Below the pieces are notes generated by a model. It was given only the letters and a program-made list of their open reading frames with translations. It was not told the DNA's origin and did not search any database. 64,000 nucleotides of DNA from Microbotryomycetes sp. JL201 (lineage: Eukaryota; Basidiomycota; Microbotryomycetes), in the NCBI GenBank assembly GCA_033819885.1, contig JAQYUZ010000032.1, positions 1 through 64,000 of the forward strand, written 5' to 3'. The translations under genes and the position numbers were made by a program. This document shows, one piece after another, positions 35,015-46,021 of this stretch (the first letter of the stretch is position 1; every line of letters begins with the position of its first letter).

Positions 35015-36397
35015 ATGTACTCGTCTATCAAGCGCTCCACACTGCGCAATGGACGTGATCATCCTCCTTTACCCGTGCGCAACCCTTACATTTCGGCAAA
35101 GGATACTCGAGCGCCATCGATCCGGGTCAATTTGATCAGAATTCTTTCACGGAGACGGAACTTGGCTTTGGTCGCTTTCACTACTTTCGTCTTTGTGCTA
35201 TGGCTGCTTGGGGTTGGCAAAGGCAAAGCGAACAGGGAGAGGTTACGAGGCGGACCGCGAGTTGTCGCAAGAGACTGGCAGCATTTGCAAACAACGGCCA
35301 GTGCTTGGAACGCATCCTTCAATCAGACAGTTCTGGTGAGCAAGATTGATGATGGCCTCGCGGTGCCAGTCTCTGACAGCCGGTCAACAGATTCTATGTC
35401 CGATGAAGAACTCGATCGAGCACATTTGGCACTTTTTCCACATGATGGACACGCTTTCATATCCTCGACATCTGATTCACCTCGGCGTCTTGATTTCTGA
35501 TACGAGTGATCGTACATACGAGCGAGCACTCGAACTTGCGGACGAGAGACAGTACGGTTGGCCTCAGCGGAAACGTTATGGCGGCATTTCCGTCTTTCGC
35601 AAAGATTTTGCCGAAGAGATGAAGTTCCATTCAAGCAATGTCGGTAAGGAGAGACACGACTTTGCGCTCCAGGTCGCAAGGCGCAAGGTGCTGGCAGTCA
35701 GCCGGACGTGGCTGCTCAACTCTGCGATGAAACCCGAAACGGACTGGGTCTTGTGGATGGACGTTGATGTCGTGGACTATGACAAGAATTTGATTCAACA
35801 TTTGCTCGGGTACAGCGCGAAGGAGAATGGCGACGTTGTTGTGCCAAACTGCGTTTGGAAGACGTACAACGAGATGGGGTGTGTGGCTCGGCTTGGCGCG
35901 GCGTGCAGTCGCTCACTTTAGCTGTTGCGCAGCTCATACGATCGAAACAATTGGGCCGAAACGCCAGAGTCGCTCGAGATGAAGGCGAAGCTTGGACCAG
36001 ATGACATCCTTATCGAGGGTAAGGAGAGATAACAGGTCCACGCGGGTTGACAATAACGATGTTGCCTGTTCAAAGGCTATGAGAAGGAACTGAAGACGGG
36101 TCGGTCTAACATGGCGGATTTGGTGCCGTCAACAGCCACTACGCCGGAGATCATGCAGCTCGACGGCGTCGGTGGATGTACGACGCTGGTCCGTGCTGAC
36201 GTACATCGCAAAGGAGCCGTGTTTCCTGCGTGGCCGGTCGACCATCAAATAGAAACAGAGGGCTTTGCGCAACTGGCAAAAGCGCTCGGCCATCGTCTCA
36301 TTGGCCTGCCAAAGTATTATGTGTACCACGGTGTGTTGTCTTTCAGATTCATTCGCTAGACGATTCTGACGGGCGTTCCACAGGCTTGTACGGATAA
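35015..36397 (+). CDS. GT62 mannosyltransferase (Mnn9/Anp1/Van1 family)
   Basis: Golgi type II membrane glycosyltransferase of the mannan polymerase family, which extends the alpha-1,6 mannan backbone of N-glycans. The ATG at 35015 begins MYSSIKRSTLRNGRDHPPL, followed by a helix (NLALVAFTTFVFVLWLLGVG). An intron joins WNASFNQTVL to ILCPMKNSIEHIWHFFHMMD. Then SYPRHLIHLGVLISDTSD, RHDFALQVARRKVLAVSRTW and TDWVLWMDVDVVDYDKNL (a DxD metal motif). Further exons have YEKELKTGRSNMADL, DGVGGCTTLVRADVHRKGAV and FPAWPVDHQIETEGFAQLAK. The last intron gives the ending YYVYHGLYG. About five introns. Which of the three yeast paralogues it corresponds to is not decided. Confidence 0.88.
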
Positions 36398-36900
36398 AAG
36401 GATTTTCGACCGTGTTGTTAATTCTACAAGCTATAGAGCATCGCCCGTAGTGTAGGAATAGTGACTCTTTCCTGTTGGGCAGCCACAAACAATTTCCTCG
36501 TTTGCTCATGAAAGGCGATTGGCGCGCGTCCGAAGCGCTTCCGACAAACTCCGGAGCTGCTTCCCGCGCGATTTTCCTGTGTCCGACCGGGCCCCCTCGT
36601 TTACGTTCAACACATTCGTCTTGTTGACGCAGGGACCTATTTTGCAGACATGCAGTCCACTAGAACTATCGTTTCGCTCTGCGGGCTTGTCCTGTGATTT
36701 TCCGCTTCGTTTCCGGACTGTGGGAATGACAAGACGGCCTGACGATTGGAAATACATCGTGGATTTGAGAAATTGATATCTGACCTTGTGTTGGCCGCTT
36801 GAAAACTGAAGTAAGAAATCACCGGTTGGACCGCCGGCTTCTTTCGACGAAGGCAACTGCGCGGCGAGCCCAAGGCGTTTGCTCTCCATCCGTGCTCGTC
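36398..36900. other. Intergenic, CIT1 promoter region
   Basis: 503 bases between two plus-strand genes. A minus-strand open frame exists but shows no motif. It likely holds the GT62 3' end and the citrate synthase promoter. Confidence 0.45.
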
Positions 36901-39542
36901 ATGTTTGCTCGATCCGCCTCCGTCAGTTCAATAATGCTCAACGGAGAAGGCAATATTTGCTAACATGCTCTCAACCTTACCTGCTCTTGAAACCGCTTCC
37001 GGCACCTGTCGCGCTTCGCCTCGGCGTGTCAATCGACGAATCTATTGCTCGTTGTACGCGACTTTGTGTACTGCAGCGATCGCTCAAGTCGGCTGCCAAG
37101 GTCAACGGTGTCCGCTATGGATCCACCAAGGTGAGCGAACCGTCCACGTGCTAGAGAAGCGTCTTTTCTCTCGTCGCGCCCGCTCGCCCGACGTCGGCGA
37201 CACTCGCCAGAGTCGCCGTGCGCGTGCACCACGGCTGCCACCGGTGTCAAGCTGGTCTTGCGCGCCGCTCAAACGTGCTAGCCCGCGTGCGAGCACTCTT
37301 TCATGTGTTACCTAGGCGCACGAGCACGCTCAAGCGAACCGACCACGCGTCATTCATCCAACCGGCACACAATCCTATGGCGGCGTCCGCTCCCACGCTT
37401 CAGCGACTGGCGGCGATCTTACTTGATATACTTTTTACACCGCTCCGTGCCAAGCCGTCCGACAAGATCATTGCCATGCGCTCGCATTCCGGCGCAAGCG
37501 CGGAAGCCGGCGGAGTGCCGTTGGGCTCGTTTTGACACGGTGTGCACGAGGATTCTGTCGCGCACTGGCGATACGGCTGCATCCAGTACATTGGCCGTCT
37601 GCGAGCGATCGTTTGTGCAACACCTCATCGATCACCCTCGTGGTTAAGAATCGCTCGCGTGCTTCTCGCTGGTGCTCTCATGCATCTACTCACCGTCTAT
37701 CCATCATGAACTATATCAGCAGCATTTGCTGACGCCAGTCTTACGCTGCAGACCATCCAAGAGACTCTCCAAGCTCTCGTTCCTGAGCGTCAGGCTATTG
37801 CCAAGGAGTTGCGTGCGTCTTTTGCTAGCAGAGATTTGGACGCAATTGCGAAATTGACAACTCTGTCTATGAAAAGGCTCGCAGCACGGCTCCAAGGTCC
37901 TTGGCGAGGTCACCGTCGAGCAAGTCTTCGGTGGCATGCGCGGCATCAAGGCCATGCTGTGGGAGCCTTCGGTCCTCGACTCTGAGGAGGGTATCCGCTT
38001 CTGGGGACGTTCGATCCCGGAATGCCAGGAAGTCCTGCCTACCGCCCCTGGCGGCAAGGAGATGCTCCCCGAGGCCATGTTCTGGTACCTCTTGACCGGC
38101 AAGGTCCCGACCAACGAGGAAGCTACCCAATTCCAGCACGAGCTTGTCAAGCGCTCCGTCCTGCCCGGCTACGTCGAGCAAGCTCTCGATGCTTTGCCCA
38201 AAGACATGCACCCGATGACCCAGTTCGTCATCGGTATCGCCGCCTTGAACAAGGACTCCAAGTTTGCCGCTCAGTACAAGGCCGGCATGAAGAAGTCCGA
38301 GTACTGGATTCCTGCTCTCGAAGACTCGCTTGACTGCGTCGCCAAGTCGTTCACGATCGCAGCTCGTGAGTGCGCCCCAGAAGTTGTAAAGTGCGACGAT
38401 TGAACCTTCTTTGTCAGGCATTTACCGCAACTCGTACCTCGGCGGCGCGAAGGACATGCCGGCGCTCAAGTCCGACGTCGACTTGTGCCAAAACTTTGCC
38501 AACCAAATCGGTTTCGGCGAGTCGGAGGGCTTTGTTGACTTTATCCGTCTGTACAACGCCTTGCACAGTTAGTCTGCTCTAAAGGTGCAGTTGTGCTAGT
38601 ACTCATCTTACCTTTTTCGCAGCCGACCACGAGGGTGGCAACGTCTCGGCACACACGACCCGTAAGTCGGCTGTGGTTTCTTTCGAAGCTCTTTCGCTGA
38701 CGAACATGGCTGGCAACAGACTTGGTTGGTTCGGCCTTGTCTGATCCCTTCCTGTCCTACTCTGCCGCCTTGGCTGGTCTCGCCGGTCCTCTGCACGGCC
38801 TCGCCAACCAGGAGGTCCTCCGCTTCATCCTCGGCATGACCAAGGAGATTGGCGAGAACGCTTCCGATGAGAAGGTTGTCGAGTACATCTGGTCGACCCT
38901 CAAGAAGGGCCAAGTCATCCCTGGTTACGTATGTCACTTTGGTTCATTCAGACGAGACGGAAAGCTAAACTAGTCTCGCAGGGCCACGCCGTCTTGCGCA
39001 AGCCTGACCCTCGCTTCGATGCCCTTCTCAAGTTCGGCAACGCCCGCGACGATGTCAAGAAGGATCCCGTCTTCAACTATGTGAACAAGCTGTTCAAGGT
39101 CGCTCCTGGCGTTTTGACTGAGCATGGAAAGACCAAGAACCCCTTCCGTGAGCAAAGCGCCGCGCATTTCATCATAACGCCCGACTGACGTTGCCGGTCT
39201 CGCTCCTACAGCCAACGTCGACTCTGGCTCAGGTGCCCTCTTGTATCACTACAACATGAAGCAGTTTGACTTCTACACTGTCACCTTCGGAACTTCGCGT
39301 GCCATGGGTGCATTGTCACAGCTTGTTTGGGACAGGGCTCTTGGCCTCCCTGTATGTAGTCCGTTCGAAGAAACCTCGGGCCCGGACGCGCTGACGTTTT
39401 CTGGTCCCGACAGATCGAGCGCCCGAAGTCGCTCTCCATGGCCGCAATTCAAAAAGCGTAAGATGATGCACGGCTTGGTTGTTGATTACTGGCACTGACG
39501 ATGTGGTCACATTGCAGCATTGGCGTCAAGGTCACGGCTTAA
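36901..39542 (+). CDS. CIT1: Mitochondrial citrate synthase
   Basis: Condenses acetyl-CoA and oxaloacetate in the mitochondrial matrix, the first TCA step. The ATG at 36901 gives MFARSAS; an intron then joins [18 protein letters not shown], together a good presequence. A 621 nt intron (37131-37751) precedes [20 protein letters not shown], then [20 protein letters not shown]. Catalytic landmarks follow: [13 protein letters not shown] (His), [20 protein letters not shown] (His), [20 protein letters not shown] and RALGLPIERPKS. It ends AIQKAIGVKVTA at 39542. About ten introns. The coding part is GC-rich at third positions, with preference for C-ending codons, as expected of a highly expressed gene. 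Confidence 0.94.
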
Positions 39543-39768
39543 GAAACCTCGATTTTAGTTTTAGACCGCTGCAGATTTCAGTTTCTATTTTGTTACGAGA
39601 ACCTGTGCTCAATCCAAAAACAAAACTCATTCTCCCGCTACAACAATCTTGTGTCATACTTTCTAGTCTGGATTATGCAGCAATTCTGCGACATTCGGTG
39701 AGCGGGTCTTGCCCACACGAATACTAGTGACTCGAACCAAGCGCGTCGCAATTTGTGAATCGCAGGGC

Positions 39769-41867
39769 TTAATCTTCCCTCCGTCTGTTTCGTGGCACGA
39801 TTGACCAGAATGCAGCAGCAACCGCGCAAGAAACAATCTGGGGAAATTGAAAGCTGTCGTCAACGTTCACGTCTCTTGATCTTGCTAATGAACGAATTGA
39901 GAGACCACTTACGAGTACGGCGGGCAAGGTTGTCAAGTAACCTTTGTCCACCGCAAAGCCAAAGAACAAAGGTGCGATCGCCGAACCTCCGAGTCCGAAA
40001 GCGATCATTAAACTCATCGCTGTAACTTTTAAACTTGGTGGTACTCGATCTCCGACCGTGCTCAACACTCTTGGTGTGACTGGGCCCATAAACATTCCCG
40101 CAATGACGAACAAGACGGCAGTTGCAATGAATTGTTTGACGGCGTAACATAGGCCGAGAGCCAAGGCGGCGACTGTCAAGAGGACAATGGCGAATGATCG
40201 TTCGCCAAGTCTGCCGCCGAGTGCGTATGCGAGAAGTGCACGACCGATGGCGATTCCTGCCCACAGACCACTCAATTGGTACCGCGATGCAGCTGCCGGC
40301 GAGCCTCGAACTTTCGTCTGCAGTGGACCCCAACAGGAACGTCAACACGGTCGAACGCGAACGCGAATGGTTACAGGCCTTGAGCCAAGAGACTGACTTG
40401 GTACGACACGAGCCAAGCGCTCAGACAATCCAGAGAGCCAAAAGCGATGATGATCAAAACACCTCCGACCCAGGCGATTGGCATGCGCAAGACGCGAGCG
40501 AAACGAGTATAGACTGACAGCGTTTGCGTATTGCGGGCTCGGATGATGGCCGGCGCCGAGCCGTGCGAGGCGATCGGATGCAAAGGCAACTCATTGGTGC
40601 TGTTGTGCATATCATCGGTTGGCTCTTGGTCTGTCAGGTCGAAAGTCAGCTTCGATAGTGATGGGCGATGCGCGAGAACTTGCAATTGCGAAAAACGACA
40701 TGTGCGGCCACAGCGAGGCCGATGCTCAATCCGAGAGGGACCCAGTAGTATTTCTGGGTTAGAATGAGTCAGCCGAGGCGTACTCCTTGATGTTCAGTGC
40801 GCGACTTGCATTCCACGAAATGCCGCGGTCGATAAAGGAGCCGATGAGGATTGGTGAAATCAAGGCTCCCAAACCAAAGCACGAGTACATACATGCTAGG
40901 AGCACCTGATCCTCGTCGTGGGAGACTACTGTCGTCAAGCACGCATCAAGCAGCCCTCCTCCAAAGCCAAGCATCACTAGAGCGGCGATAAAAGGACCAA
41001 ACGGGGGAGCAACTCCCAACGTGGCGGCACCTGCTGCAAACACAAGGCATGCGACCCATAGCGAGTACACCATGCCAATGTGATGGACTAGAAACGACGT
41101 CGAGATGCTGGAAACAAAGTATCCGGCGACATTTGCCAAAAAGACAAGCGAGATCTTGGATTCGGACACGTCGTAAAAATGTTTCATCGACTCGAGGTTG
41201 GCACCCGTTGCAGAGTCCTGCAAGTCGACGTGAATAAGGTGGTAAAATACCGTCTCCGATGCTTGTCATAACTCACGTTCATGCCTACGAGGCTAATCAT
41301 GGCAAAAGCAACGACAAGCTGCGAAGTTTTGGCGTGCCTCTGTCTCTTCGCATTTGTGGACGCTGTTTGGTTGCTCGTACCTTGCAACATGTGTTCTGCG
41401 ACAATGTGATTCTTGTCTGCTGCCCTGACGCTCATACGACTGCCGCGCTCGTGCTCTTGATTTGAAGAAGAGCCTATAAATTTAGGCAAGATTCGCTGCC
41501 AACGAGACACGTCGTGCCATGGTTTAGGCTGACGTGTTCTTGGATGAGTGCTTGGATCCTTGCTGACTGATCCTGATCGCTTGGCATCGACATCTTGGCG
41601 ATCACGTTGCTGGTCGTCAGCTGTTGCCGAGTCAAGGTACGCCAATGAGACGAGCGGCGCCTGGCTTGAAGATCTTGATGGCGCTGCACTGTCGTCGCGC
41701 GCTGCTGACCTGTCATGCTCGTCAACCGTCGCCGGTCTGTTGCGGCCCGAGCGCGACGGCGACGGCGCGCGCGACACACCAGGCGAGTTGGCAGGCGAAG
41801 AGAACGCGGTCCATGACGCGTCCTGGGTCGATCGAATGTACGCCAAAGGTGGCGACGCGACAGACAT
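39769..41867 (-). CDS. Major facilitator superfamily transporter
   Basis: Twelve-helix transporter of the major facilitator superfamily; the substrate is unknown. The ATG at 41867 gives MSVASPPLAYIRSTQDAS and a long Ser/Arg-rich cytosolic N-terminus of ~190 residues. Then LVVAFAMISLVGMN, DVSESKISLVFLANVAGYFV, GMVYSLWVACLVFAAGAATL and FIAALVMLGFGGGLLDACL. A central loop rich in charged residues separates the halves. The second half has WVGGVLIIIAFGSLDCLSAW, LSGLWAGIAIGRALLAYALG, FIATAVLFVIAGMFMGPVTP and IAFGLGGSAIAPLFFGFAVD. It ends FWSIVPRNRRRED. The pattern recalls fungal fucose-permease-like or Bsc6-like transporters, which is an inference. About five introns. Confidence 0.83.
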
Positions 41868-42046
41868 GTTCTTGCCAGAAAGCAGCCCGTCAATAGTCGC
41901 GCTCGGCCGAGAAAAGTTGGCGGCGGCATCTCTCGGCTTGACAGCTGAGAGGACCTCAGCGGTTATCGGCGAAAAATGTCTGGCATCATGTCATCTTGAA
42001 TTACCACACAACACAAACACAAACCAAGCGCGCACACACTATTTCA

Positions 42047-43995
42047 TCAATCAAACCGATCCGGCAAGACGACGGGTGCCAGCAATGACCAACTGTACAA
42101 GAGCAAGCACGCCCAGCCTGACACGATCCTCATCCACATGGCCACATGACTCCTGCCAATCCGGACGGGCATCGCGTCATCATCACCGCCACCGGTCGGC
42201 ACATCGTGGTGACCCGTCGTTGATACCACGTTCCTACATCGACTGCTTAGCAAGCTCGCCAGCAAATACGCACAGGACAGCCTCAAGCGACTCACCAATT
42301 TGTCAAGAGCATGGCCACGTACATGGACGCGCCGATAAAGATCACGTGGAAGAACGAATAGTTGTAGCGCGTGCCCGTGCGCTCATCATCGTGTTCGTCA
42401 CCGCCTGTCGCGCCCTCATCGTCACTGTCGTCTTCGTCCAAAGCTGAAGCTGGTAATGAACTACCGAATTCAAAATTGCTCGGTCAATTTCACATCCATT
42501 GTAGTACCCGAATGCCGTTTCGCGGCGCGACTCACCCTTCTGCCACGGCTGCTTGCAACGCTTGATACCTCAAGCTGTCCTTTTTCTTTGGCTGCGTGTT
42601 GACTATGCTCATCTCGCCATCCTCCAGATGACTCGCGCTCGGCACCGAACCAATCTGAGCGTATGCTCCGTCGTTCAAACTTTTGCGGTTGCCCTTGCCG
42701 ACGAGCGCCTTGCTCTGCGTCGCCGCCCGACTTGTCGAGTATGCAATCGCCAAAAACGTGAACACTGCGCCGAGGACAACCATGCCCTTTCTGGCCCCTG
42801 CAGCCCTTGCTTGCAAAGGATTGCAAGATCCGTTGCCCTCGTCATCGTGGTTGGCGATCGCGCTCGTGACCAGATACGCCGTGTACGCACACACCATGCC
42901 AGACTGGGCGAGGCCGGACCTCGGATTGGCTTCTTGAATGGCAGGCGCGACGGACAAGGCCGATACGACCAGCGTCAAGATCAAATTGAACGTGATGAAG
43001 AACTGGTTCAGTGTGCACCCTTTACCGGCAAAGAACGCGTATTGAATGCCGGTCAGCGTGAAGGCGACCACGTACAGGCCGAGTGTCGAGCCGATCAAAG
43101 TCCACTTCCAGAATGGCGAATCCGTCTCTTCCCACCGTTCTAGGCACGTTTCGGACCACGAGTGGGCGAAATCAACGAGCAACACGAGCCCGATCAGAAT
43201 AAAGACGGTCGCTCCAATCATCGCAATGTCTGTGAAATCAGATTTAGTTTTAGCGCCAAGTTCAATCCTGCGAGCGGGTCTGGACTTGCAGTTGCCGTAG
43301 AACATGAAGAATCCATTCGGAATGAGAAAAGAGATGACGGTCAACACCATGAGAGCGAGCACCTTGGGCCCCCACCATCTTGAAAAAAATGCTTGTGTCA
43401 GTTTGGCTTGATCTGTGGCATGCAATCATTCGTTCCGACTTGCCCGTTCTGGATCGCGGCTCGTTTCGTGCGCGTGTCTTTGACGCCAATCAGCGTGACG
43501 GCAAGAATGGCGTGGAACAGCGCTAGCGCGAAACAGATGCGATGAACCTGTGGCAAGACGGAACCGTCGACAGTTTGTGATTAGGTGAGCGCTTCCCGAG
43601 AATGATCTCGTAGTCAACTCACGGCCAAGACGCCGTAGCATTTGCCCTCCGGACAGTTCATCTTGATGTAGTCATAAGACCACTTTGAGATTGCTTTGAT
43701 GGCCCAGTCGGTGAGCATCAGCCATGCAAACAGCGAGTTGAGCAGCAGCAGGAGCGAAAAGCCAACGCGAGTGGCAACAGACGAGTTGCAATTGCATGAC
43801 TTTGTCATGGCGGATGCCTGGCGGGCGCAAAAATTGGTAGTGTCTGTGAGTGGCTGCCGATCGGACAATATTCATGTGGACACTCACTGCCTGTCCAGTG
43901 CAGAAGAAGGCGAGGCCAGTCAGGCATGCCGACAAGGCGGACCCGCCAAGGCCAGCGAGCGAGCCAATTAAGGGTATGCCGAGTACTGCCCCCAT
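42047..43995 (-). CDS. TMS1: Serinc/TMS1 family membrane protein
   Basis: Polytopic protein of the serine incorporator family, linked to membrane lipid (phosphatidylserine and sphingolipid) biology. The ATG at 43995 gives MGAVLGIPLIGSLAGLGGSA. Next come SCNCNSSVATRVGFSLLLLL and FAWLMLTDWAIKAISKWSYD, both typical. The second extracellular block has CPEGKCYGVLAVHRICFAL, then LIPNGFFMFYGN, LVLLVDFAHSWSETCLERWE, LGLYVVAFTLTGIQYAFFAG and GSGNCNP-like GSCNPLQ. An acidic loop (DEDDSDDEG) precedes RYNYSFFHVIFIGASMYVAM, LLTNW, the family's C-terminal signature, and a last helix ending SLLAPVVLPDRFD. About ten helices. Six introns or so. Confidence 0.92.
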
Positions 43996-44506
43996 AGTAG
44001 CTAGTTGGAGTGTTCGGGCCTGATGCGAGAGAGCGCAGCCTGCGAGAGCACGCAGTCCGTGGGCGCGAGACAACCGTCACCTGTGCACTCGAAGCTGGGG
44101 CCAGCCGATTCGACGCCGAGGCAAGCACTAGGTGGACAAGTGGAGAGCTGGGTGGGGCCCGTGCGTGTCAGGAGCGAGACCGAACAAAGCCGCAACCCCC
44201 ACATGCGCCTTTCGATTGCATCCCGACTCGCGCACTCGTTGCGTTTGAAACCCCAGCACACTCTTGCACACATTCGCAAGCTTCGAGAAGTGCGTTTGCT
44301 GCCGCGTCGCTCCTCTAGTCGTATCTGTTCGTCTGCCCGCGCGTCATTGCGATTGTCCACCGCAATCCGACAACAGCCTGTCAAGCCTTAAAAGCACAGC
44401 GCTTACGACCGAGCTTGCAAGAGACATTGTGCACTCGAATCTACACGGACCGGGCCCCAGTCACGCTGCAGAACCTCGGTAGGGAGTTCGTCGTCATCAC
44501 CTTACG
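43996..44506. promoter_or_regulatory. Divergent promoter region (TMS1/ARPC2)
   Basis: 511 bases between two divergent starts. Open frames on both strands are unremarkable and overlap each other. No RNA gene or clear element seen. Confidence 0.45.
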
Positions 44507-45821
44507 ATGCTCTCACTCGAGCCAGCCAATCGCATCATCAATGACATTCTGACAGACAAATTCGCAAAGTAAGCTGGACGACAAGACAATGCGCGGCCCG
44601 CTGAGAGATCGCTGACGTCGGCGACAACATCTGGCCCACACGCACAGACCCTCGTCCACCGACCAGGCGTTTGTCGACTTTGATTCCGTCAGGTATCATC
44701 TGTCGACGCCAAACAAAAAGACTCAGATCCTCTTGTCGATGGACATTCCGTGCTGGAATGAACTCGCTCAGTATGGCGCAATGGAGGTCATTGAACGCGA
44801 GTACGGCGCATTCGTCACCGAAACAGAGCCAGATTACGTCGTCAGTCTCTTGATCGATCTGGAGCAGCTTCCAGAGTCACCGGGTGCGTACACATTTCGC
44901 CTTCGATGCGGATGGATCTTCTTGAAGCTGACCAAAGCTCCCCCGCGTCCATTCCTTCGATCCTGCAGAAGCTCGTGCAGAGTTGATTCGCGCCTTCTCA
45001 CTACTCAAGCGAAATGCGCTTGCCGCGCCATTTGAGCGAGCATTCGCGTCTCAAAAAAACCTAGAGGCGAACCCGCCATCGGCCGACGCTCCGCCACAAC
45101 AAAAGGAGCTCATGGGAATTCACTATCGGTGAGCACTCGGTCTGCTGTCTGACTTTTGCTGCTCTGGGCTCTGACAAGGCGTCTTCGCACGTGAAGGCCC
45201 GAGGAGGCAATTTACATTCAGCCGTCGGCAGACAGAGTGACGGTCATCTTTTCGACAGTCTTCAAAGAGGAAACGGATCGCATCTATGGAAAAGTATTTT
45301 TGCAAGAGTTTGTCGATGCCCGACGACGCCCGAGCTGCCAGACGGCACCTCAAGTGCTCTATTCGAGTCGCGAGCCGCCGCTCGAGATCCGTCACTTGCC
45401 TGGCCTCAGCGACGCCGAGAATGTTGGTTACGTTACATTCGGTGAGTAAAGTGTGCCTTCTTCGGGTTATGATGGCTTTTCCGACAGAGCTGATTCGGTG
45501 TCGTCTGCCGTCAGTCTTGTTTCCGCGCCATTTTGCTACGCCTGAAGTTGCGTCAGCGTCCATCACACAGATTCAGCTGTTCCGTGACTACTTGCACTAT
45601 CACATCAAGTGCTCAAAGGCTTACATCCATTCTCGTCTGAGACACCGTGTCGCCGAGTTCCTCAAGGTGCTCAATCGCGCCAAACCCGATACCGCAGGAC
45701 AGAACGAAAAGACAAAGACAGCAACGTGAGTGAATTGTGCAGATCTGCTTTTAAATATGTGTGTACTGATGTTTCGGGTTGGCTCGTGGCACGCAGTGGT
45801 CGAACGTTTGTCCGGGCTTGA
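44507..45821 (+). CDS. ARPC2: Arp2/3 complex 34 kDa subunit
   Basis: Core scaffold subunit of the actin-nucleating Arp2/3 complex at cortical actin patches. The ATG at 44507 gives [20 protein letters not shown], the family start. Then [40 protein letters not shown] and [12 protein letters not shown]. Further exons: [48 protein letters not shown] and [18 protein letters not shown]-terminal exons: [34 protein letters not shown] and [20 protein letters not shown]. The last intron gives GRTFVRA at 45821. About 310-320 residues, the usual size. Six introns. Confidence 0.94.
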
Positions 45822-46021
45822 GCAGTAGCGGGATGCATGGATGGAACCATGTTAAGCACAGAAGGATTTGTGGTGAATGAAATGAATGAGAAATAAATGC
45901 TGCTCGGGCGAGGATAGTATCCACCGGCGATTCAACCCCTGTTTTCAGCCCTGTCTGCAAGCCTCCTTTCGCCCTTTTCCCGTTGACGCGTGACCCCTTT
46001 TCGTAGGCCCCCTGTCCAGCG

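Noticed and set aside
36506-36889. Minus-strand 127-codon open frame upstream of CIT1
   Set aside because: No motif, and the region is best explained as the CIT1 promoter and 5' leader.
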